Shown here: piece after piece, positions 10,262 to 19,290 of the stretch
Numbering within the stretch: the stretch's first letter is position 1
Layout of the letters: the number at the start of each line of letters is the position of its first letter
Assembly (NCBI RefSeq): GCF_001281025.1
Contig: NZ_CP012646.1
Span: 463,001 to 527,000, forward strand
DNA: 64,000 bases
Origin: Streptococcus mitis
GTDB lineage: Bacteria > Bacillota > Bacilli > Lactobacillales > Streptococcaceae
Direction: 5' to 3'
Position numbers and translations under genes: made by a program
The notes under the pieces: model-generated
Database searches by the model: none
What the model was told of the DNA's origin: nothing
What the model saw: the letters and a program-made list of their open reading frames with translations, nothing else

Positions 10262-11185
10262 ATGGCAGAAAAGAAAATTAAAAAAGAAAAAATTGATAAT
10301 GTCGGCATTCACTCCTTCAGTAAGAAAGCGGATATCTTCTTTAGTACCATTTCTGGTTTGGTTGCCCTCTCTTGTATCCTACCCTTTGTATTCGTTATCG
10401 TTATTTCAGTGACAGATGAAAAGAGTATCCTCCAAAATGGATATAGCTTCTTCCCATCTCAATTTGGATTAGACGGTTTTGAGTTTTTGGCACAGTTTAA
10501 GGATAAAATTCTCCAAGCCCTCTTCATCTCAGTCTTTGTAACAGTGGTGGGGACTATCACAAACGTTTTTATCACAACAACTTATGCCTACGCTATTTCA
10601 CGGACAACCTTTAAGTATCGCAGATTCTTTACGATTTTTGCCCTTCTTAGTATGTTGTTCAACGCTGGTTTGGTACCGGGCTATATCGTGGTAACTCGTT
10701 TACTTCAACTTGGTGATACAGTTTGGGCCTTGATTATTCCAATGCTTCTCTCGCCATTTAACATCATCTTGATGCGTTCCTTCTTCAAGAAGACCATTCC
10801 AGAAGCCATTCTAGAATCCGCTCGTATCGATGGTGCCAGTGAAGCCCGGATATTCTTCCAAATCTGTTTGCCATTGTCACTACCAGGTATCGCAACCATC
10901 ACGCTCTTGACAGCACTTGGTTTCTGGAATGACTGGTTCAACGCCCTTCTTTACATCAAGAGTGACAACTTGTATCCATTGCAATATTTGCTCATGCAAA
11001 TCCAGCAAAATATGGACTATATCGCCAAAGCAGTCGGCCTATCTGGTCAACTGGGAGTTGCTCTACCGAAAGAAACAGGACGTATGGCCATGGTTGTGGT
11101 CGCAACCCTTCCAATCGCGATTTTGTATCCATTCTTCCAACGCTACTTTGTAAAAGGTTTGACTATCGGTGGTGTGAAAGAATAG
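10262..11185 (+). CDS. ngtP2: N-glycan ABC transporter permease 2
   Basis: A 307-residue carbohydrate-importer permease of the YtcP/AraQ type, partner of the preceding permease. A charged N-terminus (MAEKKIKKEK) precedes about six membrane segments. The EAA motif ILESARIDGASEARIFFQIC is present. The start is placed at the ATG after AAAGGAGGAGAAT, 13 bases past the ngtP1 stop; an upstream in-frame start at 10211 overlaps ngtP1 and is unlikely. It should form the heterodimeric channel for oligosaccharides delivered by NgtS. Confidence 0.85.
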   Translation: MAEKKIKKEKIDNVGIHSFSKKADIFFSTISGLVALSCILPFVFVIVISVTDEKSILQNGYSFFPSQFGLDGFEFLAQFKDKILQALFISVFVTVVGTITNVFITTTYAYAISRTTFKYRRFFTIFALLSMLFNAGLVPGYIVVTRLLQLGDTVWALIIPMLLSPFNIILMRSFFKKTIPEAILESARIDGASEARIFFQICLPLSLPGIATITLLTALGFWNDWFNALLYIKSDNLYPLQYLLMQIQQNMDYIAKAVGLSGQLGVALPKETGRMAMVVVATLPIAILYPFFQRYFVKGLTIGGVKE

Positions 11186-11287
11186 TGCTTATTGAGAAGA
11201 ACATTTCTCATTTCCAAACTTCCCTTGTGTGAAGTTAAGATCATTACATTGTTTATAAGTTTAAAAATAAAAAAAGGAGTTTTTATC

Positions 11288-12769
11288 ATGAAAAACTGGA
11301 AAAAATATGCTTTTGCATCTGCTAGTGTAGTCGCTTTGGCTGCTGGTCTCGCTGCTTGTGGAAACCTTTCAGGTAACAAGAAAGCTGCTGACTCAGCTTC
11401 AGGTGAAAAAACTGTTATCAAAATGTACCAAATCGGTGACAAACCAGATAACTTAGATGAATTGCTAGAAAATGCCAACAAAATCATCGGTGAAAAAGTT
11501 GGTGCTAAATTGGATATCCAATATCTTGGATGGGGTGACTATGATAAGAAAATGTCAGTTATCACATCATCTGGTGAAAACTATGATATCGCCTTTGCAT
11601 CTAACTATGTCGTAAATGCTCAAAAAGGTGCTTATGCAGACCTAACTGACTTGTACAAGAAAGAAGGGGCAGAGCTTTATAAAGCACTTGACCCAGCTTA
11701 CATCAAGGGTAACAGCATTAACGGTAAAATTTACGCAGTTCCAGTTGCAGCCAACGTTGCATCATCTCAAAACTTCGCCTTTAACGGAACTCTTCTTGCT
11801 AAATACGGTATCGATATTTCAGGTGTCACTTCATATGAAACACTTGAACCAGTCTTGAAACAAATCAAAGAAAAAGCTCCAGATGTAGTGCCATTTGCGG
11901 TTACTAAGAACTTCATCCCATCTGATAACTTTGACTACCCAGTTCCAAATGGACTTCCATTCGTTATCGACCTTGAAGGGGACACTACTAAGATCGTAAA
12001 CCGTTACGAAGTGCCTCGCTTTAAAGAACACTTGAAGACTCTTCACAAATTCTATGAAGCTGGATACATTCCAAAAGACGTAGCAACAAGCGACACTTCA
12101 TTTGACCTTCAACAAGATACTTGGTTCGTTCGTGAAGAAACAGTAGGACCAGCTGACTACGGTAACAGTTTGCTTTCACGTGTTGCGAATAAAGATATCC
12201 AAATCAAACCAATCACTAACTTCATCAAGAAAAACCAAACAACACAAGTTGCTAACTTTGTCATCTCAAACAACTCTAAGAACAAAGAAAAATCAATGGA
12301 AGTGTTGAATCTCTTGAACACTAACGCAGAACTCTTGAACGGTCTTGTTTACGGTCCAGAAGGCAAAAACTGGGAGAAAATTGAAGGAAAAGAAAACCGT
12401 GTTAAAGTACTTGATGGCTACAAAGGAAACACTCACATGGGTGGATGGAACACTGGTAACAACTGGATCCTTTACATCAACGAAAACGTTACAGATCAAC
12501 AAATTGCAGATTCTAAGAAACAATTGGCTGAAGCTAAAGAATCTCCAGCACTTGGATTCATCTTTAACACTGACAATGTGAAATCTGAAATCTCAGCAAT
12601 CTCTAACACAATGCAACAATTCGATACAGCTATCAACACTGGTACTGTAGACCCAGATAAAGCTATTCCAGAATTGATGGAAAAATTGAAATCTGAAGGT
12701 GCCTACGAAAAAGTATTGAACGAAATGCAAAAACAATACGATGAATTCTTGAAAAACAAAAAATCATAA
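11288..12769 (+). CDS. ngtS: N-glycan-binding lipoprotein of the ABC transporter
   Basis: A 493-residue extracellular solute-binding protein. Lys-rich N-terminus, hydrophobic stretch and lipobox LAAGLAAC place the lipidated Cys at residue 24. The mature part has the two-lobed sugar-binding fold of this class. It is the third gene of the importer operon and has its own strong ribosome-binding site (AAAGGAG). The 102-base gap from ngtP2 could hold a processing site, but no hairpin was recognised there. Pneumococcal NgtS (SP_0092, similar length) binds biantennary N-glycan fragments; that specificity is transferred by homology. An intrinsic terminator follows the gene. Confidence 0.87.
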   Translation: MKNWKKYAFASASVVALAAGLAACGNLSGNKKAADSASGEKTVIKMYQIGDKPDNLDELLENANKIIGEKVGAKLDIQYLGWGDYDKKMSVITSSGENYDIAFASNYVVNAQKGAYADLTDLYKKEGAELYKALDPAYIKGNSINGKIYAVPVAANVASSQNFAFNGTLLAKYGIDISGVTSYETLEPVLKQIKEKAPDVVPFAVTKNFIPSDNFDYPVPNGLPFVIDLEGDTTKIVNRYEVPRFKEHLKTLHKFYEAGYIPKDVATSDTSFDLQQDTWFVREETVGPADYGNSLLSRVANKDIQIKPITNFIKKNQTTQVANFVISNNSKNKEKSMEVLNLLNTNAELLNGLVYGPEGKNWEKIEGKENRVKVLDGYKGNTHMGGWNTGNNWILYINENVTDQQIADSKKQLAEAKESPALGFIFNTDNVKSEISAISNTMQQFDTAINTGTVDPDKAIPELMEKLKSEGAYEKVLNEMQKQYDEFLKNKKS

Positions 12770-12812
12770 GATCAATTGATTTCGTGTATTCATTCCTAAT
12801 TCCTAAAAACTG

Positions 12813-12858
12813 AATCACTGTTTTCCTCAGGCCTATCTGGGGGAGGCAGTGATTTTTT
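12813..12858 (+). terminator. Intrinsic terminator after ngtS
   Basis: AATCACTG pairs with CAGTGATT, with a second inner pairing CCTC/GGAGG, followed by TTTTTT. It ends the transporter operon. Confidence 0.75.
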
Positions 12859-13001
12859 GAAACGAGAGCATAGATATCCATGTTTTCTTATCACTATTTA
12901 ACCATTCAGGAAATCTCAAGTACCCTTTAGGATTTGGAGTAAGGATTTGGGGGAATATGGCTTATATTAGAGATGTTCCGAGTTTACAAAGGAGGGTTCA
13001 C

Positions 13002-13691
13002 ATGAAAAAGTATCGACTTCTATTCAAAATAAGTGCAGTCTTCTCTTACTTATTTTTCGTATTTGGTCTTTCTCAGCTGACGCTTATCGTCCAAAATTAT
13101 TGGCAATTTTCTTCCCAGATTGGCAATTTCGTCTGGATTCAAAATCTCTTGAGTTTGCTATTTATCGGAGTCATGATTTGGATTCTGGTTAAGACAGGGC
13201 ATGGTTATCTCTTTCGCATTCCAAGAAAAAAATGGCTTTGGTATTCGATTTTGACAGTATTAGTGGTAGTGCTCCAGATCTCTTTTAACGTTCAGACAGC
13301 TAAACATGTTCAGTCAACTGCTGAGGGTTGGGCTGTATTGATCGGTTATAGTGGGACCAACTTTGCTGAGCTAGGTATCTATATAACTTTGTTCTTTCTG
13401 ACTCCACTTATGGAAGAGCTAATCTATAGAGGATTACTGCAACACGCCTTTTTTAAGCATTCGAGATTTGGCCTTGATTTGCTTCTTCCGTCAATTTTAT
13501 TTGCTCTTCCTCATTTTTCAAGTCTGCCTAGTTTGTTAGATATCTTCGTCTTTGCAACATCTGGCATCATCTTTGCTAGTTTGACCCGCTATACCAAGAG
13601 CATTTATCCTTCCTATGCGGTGCATATGATGAATAATATTTTCGCGACATTACCATTTTTGCTGACTTTTTTACACAGGGTATTTGGGTGA
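13002..13691 (+). CDS. CPBP family intramembrane metalloprotease
   Basis: A 229-residue polytopic membrane protein with the CAAX protease / bacteriocin-processing (Abi, CPBP) motifs: MEELIYRGLLQ (EExxxR) near residue 145, then FALPHFSSL and the late HMMNN histidine. In streptococci such proteins often accompany bacteriocin loci as immunity or processing factors. The next gene here is an immunity-family protein, which fits. The start is the ATG after AAAGGAGGG; an in-frame start 45 bases upstream lacks such a site. The substrate is unknown. Confidence 0.85.
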   Translation: MKKYRLLFKISAVFSYLFFVFGLSQLTLIVQNYWQFSSQIGNFVWIQNLLSLLFIGVMIWILVKTGHGYLFRIPRKKWLWYSILTVLVVVLQISFNVQTAKHVQSTAEGWAVLIGYSGTNFAELGIYITLFFLTPLMEELIYRGLLQHAFFKHSRFGLDLLLPSILFALPHFSSLPSLLDIFVFATSGIIFASLTRYTKSIYPSYAVHMMNNIFATLPFLLTFLHRVFG

Positions 13692-13760
13692 AATATTGGC
13701 GCGAGAGTTAGGAATGATAGTTTATCAAATTTATAAGTGAGTTTCAGGAGGAAAATGAGA

Positions 13761-14057
13761 ATGACACCATTAAAATGGTTTGCCGGAGGCAGCGAAAGAC
13801 GTTGTGAAGCCATGACGATCATAGATCATCTATTGGAAGATATAAAGGATACACCTCAACTTGCTCCCTTGAAAAATCTGTTAGTGAGTTATAAAAGACG
13901 ATTAGAGGACGATGGAACCTCTACCCCATTTATATTGAGTCAAATGAATGTTGACATCTCACGTGTGTTGATTGATAATAAGCTGATGTTATCAGAAAAT
14001 CAAGCCGATCAGATCAAAAAATTGAGAGAATTATCTGCTATTCGCTATGGCTACTGA
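13761..14057 (+). CDS. Bacteriocin immunity protein (EntA_Immun-like), orphan
   Basis: A 98-residue soluble helical protein resembling the enterocin A immunity family: KWFAGGSERR near the N-terminus, an ILSQMNVDISRVL central helix and a C-terminal IRYGY end, as in streptococcal blp-type immunity proteins. Such proteins protect the cell from a pediocin-like or two-peptide bacteriocin by acting at the mannose-PTS receptor. No double-glycine peptide gene was found beside it, so it is an orphan immunity gene. ATG 13761 is preferred because AGGAGG lies 9 bases upstream; ATG 13755 is too close to that site. It follows a CPBP protease gene. Confidence 0.75.
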   Translation: MTPLKWFAGGSERRCEAMTIIDHLLEDIKDTPQLAPLKNLLVSYKRRLEDDGTSTPFILSQMNVDISRVLIDNKLMLSENQADQIKKLRELSAIRYGY

Positions 14058-14186
14058 CGAAATGGAGGGATAAATCCCTTTCTACAATTTCCAGTCAAAT
14101 AAATTGCATTCGTTTTCTCAAGCAGGTATACTTATAGTTAGATGAAAAATTCTGAAAATTTAAGAATAGAAAAGAGAACAAATCTT

Positions 14187-15173
14187 ATGGCAAAAGATAT
14201 TCGTGTCTTACTTTACTACCTTTATACTCCAATTGAAAATGCAGAGCAATTCGCTGCAGACCACTTGGCTTTCTGTAAATCAATCGGCCTTAAAGGTCGT
14301 ATCCTAATCGCTGACGAAGGAATTAACGGAACAGTTTCAGGTGATTACGAAACAACTCAAAAATACATGGACTACGTTCACAGCCTCCCAGGTATGGAAG
14401 ACCTCTGGTTCAAGATTGACGAAGAAAATGAACAGGCCTTCAAGAAGATGTTTGTTCGTTACAAAAAAGAAATTGTCCACCTTGGTTTGGAAGACAACGA
14501 CTTTGATAACGACATCAACCCACTTGAAACAACAGGTGCTTACTTGTCTCCAAAAGAGTTCAAAGAAGCCCTTCTTGACGAAGATACCGTTGTCCTTGAT
14601 ACACGTAACGATTACGAGTACGACCTAGGACATTTCCGTGGGGCTATCCGTCCAGATATCCGCAACTTCCGTGAGTTGCCACAATGGGTTCGTGATAACA
14701 AGGAAAAATTCATGGACAAGCGCGTCGTGGTTTACTGTACAGGTGGTGTTCGCTGTGAGAAATTCTCAGGCTGGATGGTCCGTGAAGGCTACAAAGATGT
14801 TGGTCAATTGCACGGAGGAATTGCAACTTACGGTAAAGACCCAGAAGTCCAAGGTGAACTTTGGGATGGAAAAATGTACGTCTTTGACGAGCGTATCGCC
14901 GTAGATGTAAACCATGTCAACCCAACCATCGTAGGGAAAGACTGGTTTGATGGAACACCATGTGAACGTTATGTCAACTGTGGAAATCCATTCTGTAACC
15001 GTCGTATCTTGACATCAGAAGAAAATGAAGACAAGTACCTTCGTGGATGCTCACACGAGTGTCGTGTTCACCCACGTAACCGCTATGTTTCAGAAAATGA
15101 ATTGACACAAGCTGAAGTTGTCGAGCGCCTAGCCGCTATCGGTGAAAGCTTGGATCAAGCAGCTACTGTATAA
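14187..15173 (+). CDS. trhO: tRNA uridine(34) hydroxylase, rhodanese-type
   Basis: A 328-residue UPF0176 protein. The family makes 5-hydroxyuridine at the wobble base of tRNA without prephenate. Order of domains: an N-terminal acylphosphatase-like region, a rhodanese domain with the catalytic-loop motif [15 protein letters not shown], and a C-terminal zinc-like Cys cluster ([10 protein letters not shown] and [14 protein letters not shown]). The start at 14187 gives the usual length; an in-frame ATG at 14142 would add 15 residues of low similarity. It stands alone with its own terminator. Confidence 0.9.
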   Translation: MAKDIRVLLYYLYTPIENAEQFAADHLAFCKSIGLKGRILIADEGINGTVSGDYETTQKYMDYVHSLPGMEDLWFKIDEENEQAFKKMFVRYKKEIVHLGLEDNDFDNDINPLETTGAYLSPKEFKEALLDEDTVVLDTRNDYEYDLGHFRGAIRPDIRNFRELPQWVRDNKEKFMDKRVVVYCTGGVRCEKFSGWMVREGYKDVGQLHGGIATYGKDPEVQGELWDGKMYVFDERIAVDVNHVNPTIVGKDWFDGTPCERYVNCGNPFCNRRILTSEENEDKYLRGCSHECRVHPRNRYVSENELTQAEVVERLAAIGESLDQAATV

Positions 15174-15177
15174 TATT

Positions 15178-15201
15178 AAACAGTCCTCAGGGGCTGTTTT
15201 T
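15178..15201 (+). terminator. Intrinsic terminator after trhO
   Basis: AAACAGTCC pairs with GGCTGTTT (one bulge), followed by T-rich sequence. Confidence 0.7.
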
Positions 15202-15266
15202 CTATGCTTTTTACTCAAAAATCTAAAGTTTGTTTCTGTATCTTTCAGGAAAATAAGGTATACTAT

Positions 15267-15281
15267 ATGTAAACGATTTCA
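15267..15281 (+). promoter_or_regulatory. cre (CcpA) site before the DUF4299 gene
   Basis: ATGTAAACGATTTCA matches the cre consensus at all 15 positions. It begins 2 bases downstream of TATACT (15260-15265) and ends just before the ribosome-binding site AAAGGAG, so it covers the likely transcription start. Confidence 0.7.
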
Positions 15282-15294
15282 AAGGAGTCCAGTT

Positions 15295-16155
15295 ATGACG
15301 AAAACATTTTTTATTCCAAATAAACAGAGCATTTTAGGAGAACAGGAAATTTTGACTGCCAAGTCTATCTTGGCCTTGGTAGATGGTTTGGAGTCTCATA
15401 GTTATGATGCGGTTTATCTCCGTCAGCCACTTAACCGTCTCGAGTATATCGAGTGTGCGATAGTGGGGCAATCACAATTTCTCTTTAAAGTTAGTTATGC
15501 TGATGGTCAAAAGGCTTATCGTGTCGATCTTCCTGACCTACTAACGAAGACAGATTGGGAGATTATCAAAACATTTTTAGAAGCCCTACTTGCTTATACA
15601 GGAACTGAGATTGAAGGACTAGATGGTTTTGATTTTGAAGCTTATTTCCAAGCAAGTATTCAATCCTATCTAGCAGACACTGCAGCTCGTTTTACGATTT
15701 GCCAAGGAATTTTTAATCCTGTTTTCTTTGGTCATGAGGACTTGAAAAGCTTTTTAGAGGAAAATGGCTTGGCTCAGTTTGAAGCGCGTGTACGTGCGGT
15801 TCAAGAGACAGATGCCTATTTTGCAAGAGTTTCCTTCTATCAGGATGGAGAAGGCCAAGTGCACGGTGTTTACCATCTGGCTCAAGGGGTCAAGACCGTT
15901 TTACCGAGAGAACCATTTGTTCCTGCTGCCTATATTGAGCAATTGGTGGATAAGGAAGTTCAGTGGGAGATTGACTTGGTTCAAATCACAGGAGACGGCT
16001 CTAAACCAGAAGACTATGAAGCCATTGTCCGCTTAGACTATGCAAAATTCCTAGAGTCACTACCATCAGCATCTTACCACCAACTAGATGCCAATCAATT
16101 AGAAGTGCAACCCATCTTAGACAAAGATTTTAAAGCATTAGCACAAGAAAAGTAA
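15295..16155 (+). CDS. DUF4299 family protein
   Basis: A 286-residue soluble acidic protein of the DUF4299 family, found in streptococci; its function is not known. No signal peptide, membrane segment or enzymatic motif was recognised. The start is fixed by AAAGGAGTCC just upstream. The same frame is open a further 153 bases upstream but that part runs through the trhO terminator and promoter and is not coding. A perfect cre site over the promoter predicts control by carbon supply, the only functional hint the sequence offers. Its own terminator follows. Confidence 0.75.
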   Translation: MTKTFFIPNKQSILGEQEILTAKSILALVDGLESHSYDAVYLRQPLNRLEYIECAIVGQSQFLFKVSYADGQKAYRVDLPDLLTKTDWEIIKTFLEALLAYTGTEIEGLDGFDFEAYFQASIQSYLADTAARFTICQGIFNPVFFGHEDLKSFLEENGLAQFEARVRAVQETDAYFARVSFYQDGEGQVHGVYHLAQGVKTVLPREPFVPAAYIEQLVDKEVQWEIDLVQITGDGSKPEDYEAIVRLDYAKFLESLPSASYHQLDANQLEVQPILDKDFKALAQEK

Positions 16156-16160
16156 AGCAG

Positions 16161-16186
16161 AAGCAGGTCAATCGACTTGCTTTTTT
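16161..16186 (+). terminator. Intrinsic terminator after the DUF4299 gene
   Basis: AAGCAGGTC pairs with GACTTGCTT (one mismatch), followed by TTTTTT. Confidence 0.75.
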
Positions 16187-16222
16187 GATATAGAAAAATC
16201 CTGCCATGGAAGACAGGATTGC

Positions 16223-16325
16223 TACTCAATGAAAATCAAAGAGCAAACTAGGAAGCTAGCCGCAGGCTGTACTTGAGTACGGTAAGGCGAAGCTGACGTG
16301 GTTTGAATTTGATTTTCGAAGAGTA
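16223..16325 (-). repeat. BOX-type repeat element (boxA-boxC form)
   Basis: A 103-bp element read on the reverse strand. It starts TACTCTTCGAAAATC, contains the CGTCAGCTTCGCCTTACC core that matches the BOXA1R typing primer with few differences, and ends TGATTTTCATTGAGTA. No central boxB unit is present. It lies between convergent genes. The copies at 45956 and 47102 have the same ends. Confidence 0.85.
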
Positions 16326-16331
16326 TGAAGT

Positions 16332-17396
16332 TTAAAGAAAGGCCAAGATACGAAGATAATCCCCAATCAGTGCCACTTCAGCTACAAAGAAGAGGAGGAT
16401 AATAACTCCGTTCACAAGGACAGACAAGAATAACTGATAAAAGGAGTCGGTTTCACTTGCTTGACTAGGTCTCGTAATGATATGGAGGCTAGCAAGCAGA
16501 ATGATTCCAATGCTAATCACACACAAGAGAGCCGTAAATCGCAGGCTGTCAAAGAAGGCAAAGAAACTAGCAATAGTAGTGAGGAAGATTGGAATTGCTA
16601 ATAGTTGACTATATTGTTGGAGAACCTTTTCTAGCGTCCAGTCCTTTTCCTGGTAGATAAATCGTCTCACGACGAAACTACCCAAGAGGAATGAAAAGAA
16701 GAAGAGTGTTGTTGCTACTAGGATAGAGATAATCGAAAAGAGATTTAATGAAGCAAATTGTTCAGGGAAGTGATTATGCATAGTTGCTATATGTCCATAG
16801 TAAGCATGTTTGATGTGGTAGATACTAAAGAAAAAGGAAGATGCAGAAAACAGAATGAGCAAAAGAAAGGCTGTGTAACTGTGTGTGCTACTTGTTTCAA
16901 GACTGCTTGTAGGAGATTTGATTGCTTCCACTAGCCAAGACCAAAAATCAAGCGCTTGCTCTTTCCATCTATCCGTAGATTTTGGAGCTTGGTCGGGGAT
17001 ATAGGGACTTTCTAAGGATTGACTGATAAGAAGGGGCTCTTTCGTGGTTGGTTTTTGCTGAGGAAGTGCTTCTTGACTCTCTTCAGCTATAGTGACTTTT
17101 TCTGTTTCCCCAGAAAGATCTTGCTCTTCTTCAGTAGAATCTAATGCCTTCTTTTCTTCTATTTCTGTTCTCGCTTCACTGTCTTCAGGCGTTTCAATTG
17201 TCTCTTCTTGCTGGCTTTCCAGTTTGACTTCAGCTTGAGAGACTTCCTCCTCTACTTGAGTATTTTTTTCAATTGGTGTATCGAGATTGGCTATCGTTTC
17301 TTCAGCCTTGTCTGCAACCTCTTGAGCTTGCTCTTCAGGTTTGTTCTTGCTTGTTGCTTTTACAAAATCATTACTTTCAAACCATTCTTGTTTCAT
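16332..17396 (-). CDS. Acidic membrane protein of unknown function
   Basis: A 354-residue protein in two parts. Residues 1 to about 150 are hydrophilic and very rich in Glu, Gln and Thr, with low-complexity KAEE/EEE runs. The C-terminal 190 residues hold about five membrane segments, ending in a hydrophobic tail. The layout resembles Yip1/DUF-type membrane proteins with a disordered cytoplasmic head. A good promoter on the reverse strand (17434-17462) and the ribosome-binding site AAAAAGGAGG set the start. No family-specific active site was seen, so no function is assigned. It follows the DUF4097 gene of the PadR cassette but has its own promoter. Confidence 0.7.
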   Translation of the reverse strand: MKQEWFESNDFVKATSKNKPEEQAQEVADKAEETIANLDTPIEKNTQVEEEVSQAEVKLESQQEETIETPEDSEARTEIEEKKALDSTEEEQDLSGETEKVTIAEESQEALPQQKPTTKEPLLISQSLESPYIPDQAPKSTDRWKEQALDFWSWLVEAIKSPTSSLETSSTHSYTAFLLLILFSASSFFFSIYHIKHAYYGHIATMHNHFPEQFASLNLFSIISILVATTLFFFSFLLGSFVVRRFIYQEKDWTLEKVLQQYSQLLAIPIFLTTIASFFAFFDSLRFTALLCVISIGIILLASLHIITRPSQASETDSFYQLFLSVLVNGVIILLFFVAEVALIGDYLRILAFL

Positions 17397-17433
17397 GGTA
17401 GAACCTCCTTTTTAGTTAGATAAATATGCTTCC

Positions 17434-17462
17434 ATAGTAGCAAATGTAAGCGTTTTTGTCAA
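17434..17462 (-). promoter_or_regulatory. Promoter of the acidic membrane protein gene
   Basis: On the reverse strand TTGACA (17457-17462) and TACTAT (17434-17439) are 17 bases apart. The spacer holds AAAACGCTTACA, which is cre-like but has two mismatches. The -35 element overlaps the last codons of the upstream DUF4097 gene. Confidence 0.65.
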
Positions 17463-18373
17463 CGTCTGTTTGGTATGGATATTAGCTCAATATCATTATC
17501 AGCTCTAGCAATGAGTTGATCCTTGGCTTCGGTTTTTTCAGTTTTGTAAGGGTTGCTTAATTCCGTACCTCTTGATTTAGGCTCTTCTCTTGTGAATTGG
17601 AAGATAGAACCATAGTTACTTGAGATGTCCCAGTTAATTCGTTGGTTCTCTTTCTGGTCTAGGATGATTCTGAGATACTTTTTAGCAGTCAGTTCAACCT
17701 TACCATGGACTTGGATATTTTCAGCGTGGAAGTGCTTATCTGTTGACTCTAGCTGACTATCTGTAAGGTCTGTATCAAAGATATTAATGATATTAGGGGT
17801 TGTGAGTTTACTGTTTTTGATACGACTTCCTTCAATTCGGAGGAGATAGCCATTATTGGTATTGATGGTCGCATTTTCAAGACTAGCATTAGTGATACTA
17901 GTTTGTCCACGATTGGCTGACACGTTGATTCCTTTTAGAGTTCTCCCTTTTGGAAGTTGGAGAATAACTTCTTCAAAACGACGAGAGTAGCTACTTGCGA
18001 TATGGAGAATCCCGCCAATTCCAGAAGAGAGAAATGGACTTTCAGACAGTTTCTTATCAGTGAGGCTCAGCGTTTTATCGTTTTGATTTGTGACAAGATC
18101 ATGGTGAGGAGAAACCGTTGGATGATAGGAGATGTGGATTTGATCATCGAAAGAGTCTGTGATGGTCAGCGCGTGTTGGTGGAGAGTAATTTCTAGGTTT
18201 TCGACTTCCTTGCCAAAGGTCAGCTCTTCCATCCGACTATCATAGACAGGCTCCTTGGACATGGCAAGTAGGCTCTTAATCCCGTCAGATTGGATACCTA
18301 CAAAGAGCAGGATAAATCCGATAACGGTAGTCACAACACCAAAGATGAGAAATCCTTTTGTCAATTTACGCAT
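17459..18373 (-). CDS. DUF4097 family membrane-anchored protein
   Basis: A 304-residue protein with one N-terminal membrane segment (about residues 8-28) and a large outside domain of repeated beta strands typical of the DUF4097 adhesin-like beta-helix fold. It is the last gene of a PadR-DUF1700-DUF4097 cassette. Its ATG at 18373 overlaps the end of the DUF1700 gene by 8 bases, so the two are translationally coupled; a longer frame to 18424 lies wholly inside DUF1700. Such cassettes are linked in Firmicutes to envelope stress responses; the exact role is unknown. Confidence 0.8.
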   Translation of the reverse strand: MRKLTKGFLIFGVVTTVIGFILLFVGIQSDGIKSLLAMSKEPVYDSRMEELTFGKEVENLEITLHQHALTITDSFDDQIHISYHPTVSPHHDLVTNQNDKTLSLTDKKLSESPFLSSGIGGILHIASSYSRRFEEVILQLPKGRTLKGINVSANRGQTSITNASLENATINTNNGYLLRIEGSRIKNSKLTTPNIINIFDTDLTDSQLESTDKHFHAENIQVHGKVELTAKKYLRIILDQKENQRINWDISSNYGSIFQFTREEPKSRGTELSNPYKTEKTEAKDQLIARADNDIELISIPNRR

Positions 18374-18959
18374 GCTGGTCACCTCTCTTTCCTTTTTTAA
18401 GAACAAATTGCACCAGGCGAACAATGAGTAGACCGAAGAAGCGAGCTACATAGGAAATACCTAGTAAGACCAGTGAAGAAGCACCGATAGCCAGTAAGCC
18501 AGAACCGAAAATCAAGATAAAGGCTGATTTGGCTTGGGCTAGGACAGTGAAACTTTCAACTAAAAATAGGAATCCGCCGATGATACCAAGTATAGAAACC
18601 GCAAAGAAAGCCAGAATGACAGTCAAAGCTGCCACAAGGATTGCGAACAGGGACACGAGGATGGCGATTCCCAGAGGAATACCGATAGGGGCTGCAAGCA
18701 AAGCTAACAAGGCGATATGCAAAATTTGTCGGTTATTCTTTTGAGCGGGTGCCTCATTGATTTTTTTATCTAGAAGATTTGATAGAACTTCGTGGGCTGC
18801 TTCCTTAGGAGTTCCTAAGCTAGCAATAAGTTCTTCTTCTCCTTCGACTCCAGCATCGTCAAAGAGTTCTCTGAAATAGTCCATGGCTTCGATGCGGTCA
18901 GTTTCAGGTAGTTTCTTGAGATAGAGTTCTAGCTGAGTCAGGTATTCAGTTCTTGTCAT
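18366..18959 (-). CDS. DUF1700 family membrane protein
   Basis: A 197-residue protein. The first 80 residues form a helical cytoplasmic domain (RTEYLTQLELYLKKLPETDR and the SLGTPKEAAHEVL motif typical of DUF1700/HAAS proteins). The rest holds about three to four membrane segments and a basic tail. It sits between PadR and DUF4097 genes, overlapping PadR by 14 bases. In this arrangement the HAAS domain protein and the DUF4097 protein probably act together at the membrane under PadR control; this is inference from gene order. Confidence 0.85.
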   Translation of the reverse strand: MTRTEYLTQLELYLKKLPETDRIEAMDYFRELFDDAGVEGEEELIASLGTPKEAAHEVLSNLLDKKINEAPAQKNNRQILHIALLALLAAPIGIPLGIAILVSLFAILVAALTVILAFFAVSILGIIGGFLFLVESFTVLAQAKSAFILIFGSGLLAIGASSLVLLGISYVARFFGLLIVRLVQFVLKKGKRGDQHA

Positions 18960-19272
18960 GGCGGATACTCCCTTCTATGATGCCATTGATGGTGTCTGTA
19001 TAGAGTGCCCATTCATCTTTTAGGGTCACGAGCTGTTCTATACCACCATTTGTCAAGGAGTAGTATTTGCGCATGCGACCTTGGAACTCTCTAGAATAGG
19101 TTGTCAGAAAGCTATTGCCTTCCAATTTTTTTAGGATAGGATAGAGTGTAGATTCTTTGATATTAGCGATCAGCTTAATGGTTTGGCTAATCTCATAACC
19201 ATAAGAATCATCCTGCTCCAGTACAGCCAAGATGAGAAATTCAATCAAGGCAGAGGATGTTGGAAAGTACAT
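18946..19272 (-). CDS. PadR family transcriptional regulator
   Basis: A 108-residue PadR-type winged-helix repressor. Visible are the N-terminal LIEFLILAVLEQDDSYGYEI segment, ESTLYPILKKLEGNSFLTTY recognition helix and wing, and the C-terminal dimerisation helix. It starts after AAAAGGAGG and heads the DUF1700-DUF4097 genes, so it probably represses its own operon. A 23-bp sequence beginning ATGTGTAA and an inverted TACACAT lie directly upstream, matching the ATGT/ACAT pattern of PadR operators. Confidence 0.9.
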   Translation of the reverse strand: MYFPTSSALIEFLILAVLEQDDSYGYEISQTIKLIANIKESTLYPILKKLEGNSFLTTYSREFQGRMRKYYSLTNGGIEQLVTLKDEWALYTDTINGIIEGSIRHDKN

Positions 19273-19290
19273 GGGGAACCTCCTTTTCTA

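Noticed and set aside
16223..16325. RUP element
   Set aside because: Its internal sequence matches the BOXA1R primer region and the boxC end, so it is a BOX element rather than RUP.
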